From assembly GCF_947331465.1 (NCBI RefSeq), contig NZ_CAMZOK010000003.1, forward strand, positions 682,001 to 746,000: a DNA stretch of 64,000 bases, read 5' to 3'. Under the pieces are notes generated by a model. That model was not told where the DNA came from. It saw only the letters and a list, made by a program, of their open reading frames with translations, and did no database searches. This document shows positions 63,423-64,000 of the stretch, piece after piece. A program made the position numbers and the translations under genes. The stretch is from Shimia sp. Alg240-R146 (GTDB taxonomy: Bacteria; Pseudomonadota; Alphaproteobacteria; Rhodobacterales; Rhodobacteraceae). Positions within the stretch are counted from its first letter, which is position 1; each line of letters begins with the position of its first letter.

Positions 63423-64000
63423 TTACCCCTCTTGAAACAGACTTGGCGCTGCCTGGATCAATTTCGCACGGCAGTCCTTGATAAACTGCTTATCCACAAG
63501 AAAATCGCGCGAAATCTTTTCCACCGAGGCCTCACCCTTGAGCGATTCAATGGCGATCTTGGCACGAAATTCCGGATCATTGACCGGCGCCTGCTGCATG
63601 ATTTTCTTGGCGGGGATCGGTGCAGCATCCGGATCAATACCGTGCTTCTTCATCACCTCGTCCATGAACGAGCCACGACGCGGACGGTTGTTTTCTGCTT
63701 CTTGCAATCGTGGCTTCATACGGCGCGCCCAGAAATGTACTGCCTTGGTGTCCTCGTTCAGCCAGTCTTTTTCGATGTCAAACTTGCTCTGGAACATCTT
63801 GTTCCGGTCTTTGAATGAAACAGGATAGAAAGCCTCAACCGGTTCGGCGTATTTGATCTCTCCGCTCTGCTGAAGGAACCACGTCACCGCCGCCGGTCCG
63901 GTAAAGCCCCAATTCTGCGCGGTCATATGCACCGGCTTGCCTGCGTCTTTCTCGGCCTGCAATTCCTTCTGCTGCCACGGCTTCAACCACGGACCAATCG
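63423..64000 (-). CDS. Probable glycosyltransferase, 5' part missing
   Basis: The reading frame is open to the right edge, so the true start lies beyond the window. The visible 192 residues contain NWGFTGPAAVTWFLQ, VEAFYPVSFKDRNKMF and DTKAVHFWARRM, reminiscent of the C-terminal part of alpha-1,4-glycosyltransferases with a DXD N-terminus (Gb3_synth/GT32 type). The last about 90 residues (EASVEKISRDFLVDKQFIKDCRAKL) are an extra helical tail. It is transcribed with the sulfotransferase and hydrolase-like genes. Confidence 0.6.
   Translation of the reverse strand, partial: IGPWLKPWQQKELQAEKDAGKPVHMTAQNWGFTGPAAVTWFLQQSGEIKYAEPVEAFYPVSFKDRNKMFQSKFDIEKDWLNEDTKAVHFWARRMKPRLQEAENNRPRRGSFMDEVMKKHGIDPDAAPIPAKKIMQQAPVNDPEFRAKIAIESLKGEASVEKISRDFLVDKQFIKDCRAKLIQAAPSLFQEG

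Overview
The window is 64 kb of GC-rich chromosomal DNA that looks like a marine alphaproteobacterium of the Rhodobacteraceae (Roseobacter group). The basis is gene content recognised by eye: CcrM, a CenR-type response regulator, DciA (DUF721), DUF2125, DUF3576 and DUF4170 proteins, three porins of the Rhodobacteraceae type, a DUF427-cyclase fusion, and intergenic repeats with the core AAATATCCCGGGGGT. It is almost entirely coding and has no rRNA, tRNA, insertion sequence, prophage or CRISPR array that I can see. Starts were set from Shine-Dalgarno spacing and family N-termini, and several genes clearly use GTG or TTG.

Layout. 1-6264 (minus): a methylated-amine (betaine/dimethylglycine-type) cluster with two GcvT-family FAD oxidoreductases, a homocysteine methyltransferase, a LysE exporter, a GFA-family protein and an XRE-cupin regulator preceded by two GTGAAA...TTTCAC palindromes. 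6352-9090 (minus): free methionine-R-sulfoxide reductase, an esterase and a thiolase. 9272-13475: a STAS/anti-sigma kinase pair, a gamma-glutamyltransferase-like enzyme, rhodanese, HspQ and an AEC permease. 13553-24582: lytic-transglycosylase-like lipoprotein, LolA, FtsK, aminotransferase, amidase, UbiH-type hydroxylase, Trm112/Lon-N/thioredoxin operon and exonuclease III. 24675-24932 holds two tandem small-RNA-like units between xth and cenR. 25004-33387: CenR, RibA, an L,D-transpeptidase, two paralogous secreted PEBP-like proteins, a YggS protein, three tandem porins and a DUF3576 lipoprotein. 33406-45482: glycosyltransferase, LeuRS-LptE-HolA, GST, a flavoprotein, an MscS channel, crotonase/SDR pair and DUF2125. 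45608-53843: PmbA and lipid A/Kdo genes (CysQ-like, DUF4170, WaaA, LpxK), DsbA-DciA, MutY and AlkB. 53855-61749: two class III cyclases on either side of CcrM-RnhB, a membrane protein with a winged-helix-like tail, and a LacI regulator. 61750-64000 (minus): an alpha/beta-fold protein, a sulfotransferase and the end of a probable glycosyltransferase.

Functional threads. Envelope biogenesis recurs (LolA, LptE, WaaA, LpxK, porins, L,D-transpeptidase, transglycosylase-like lipoprotein, surface sulfation). A second thread is cell-cycle and replication control (CcrM with three GANTC sites in its own promoter region, CenR, DciA, HolA, FtsK).

The most interesting non-coding signals are four. The tandem RNAs at 24675-24932 show compensatory stem changes around an invariant CCUCCC-containing linker. 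A nested-stem leader precedes the middle porin. A pseudoknot-capable leader precedes lptE. The XRE-cupin regulator has a tandem operator array. All function calls come from motif recognition without database searches.
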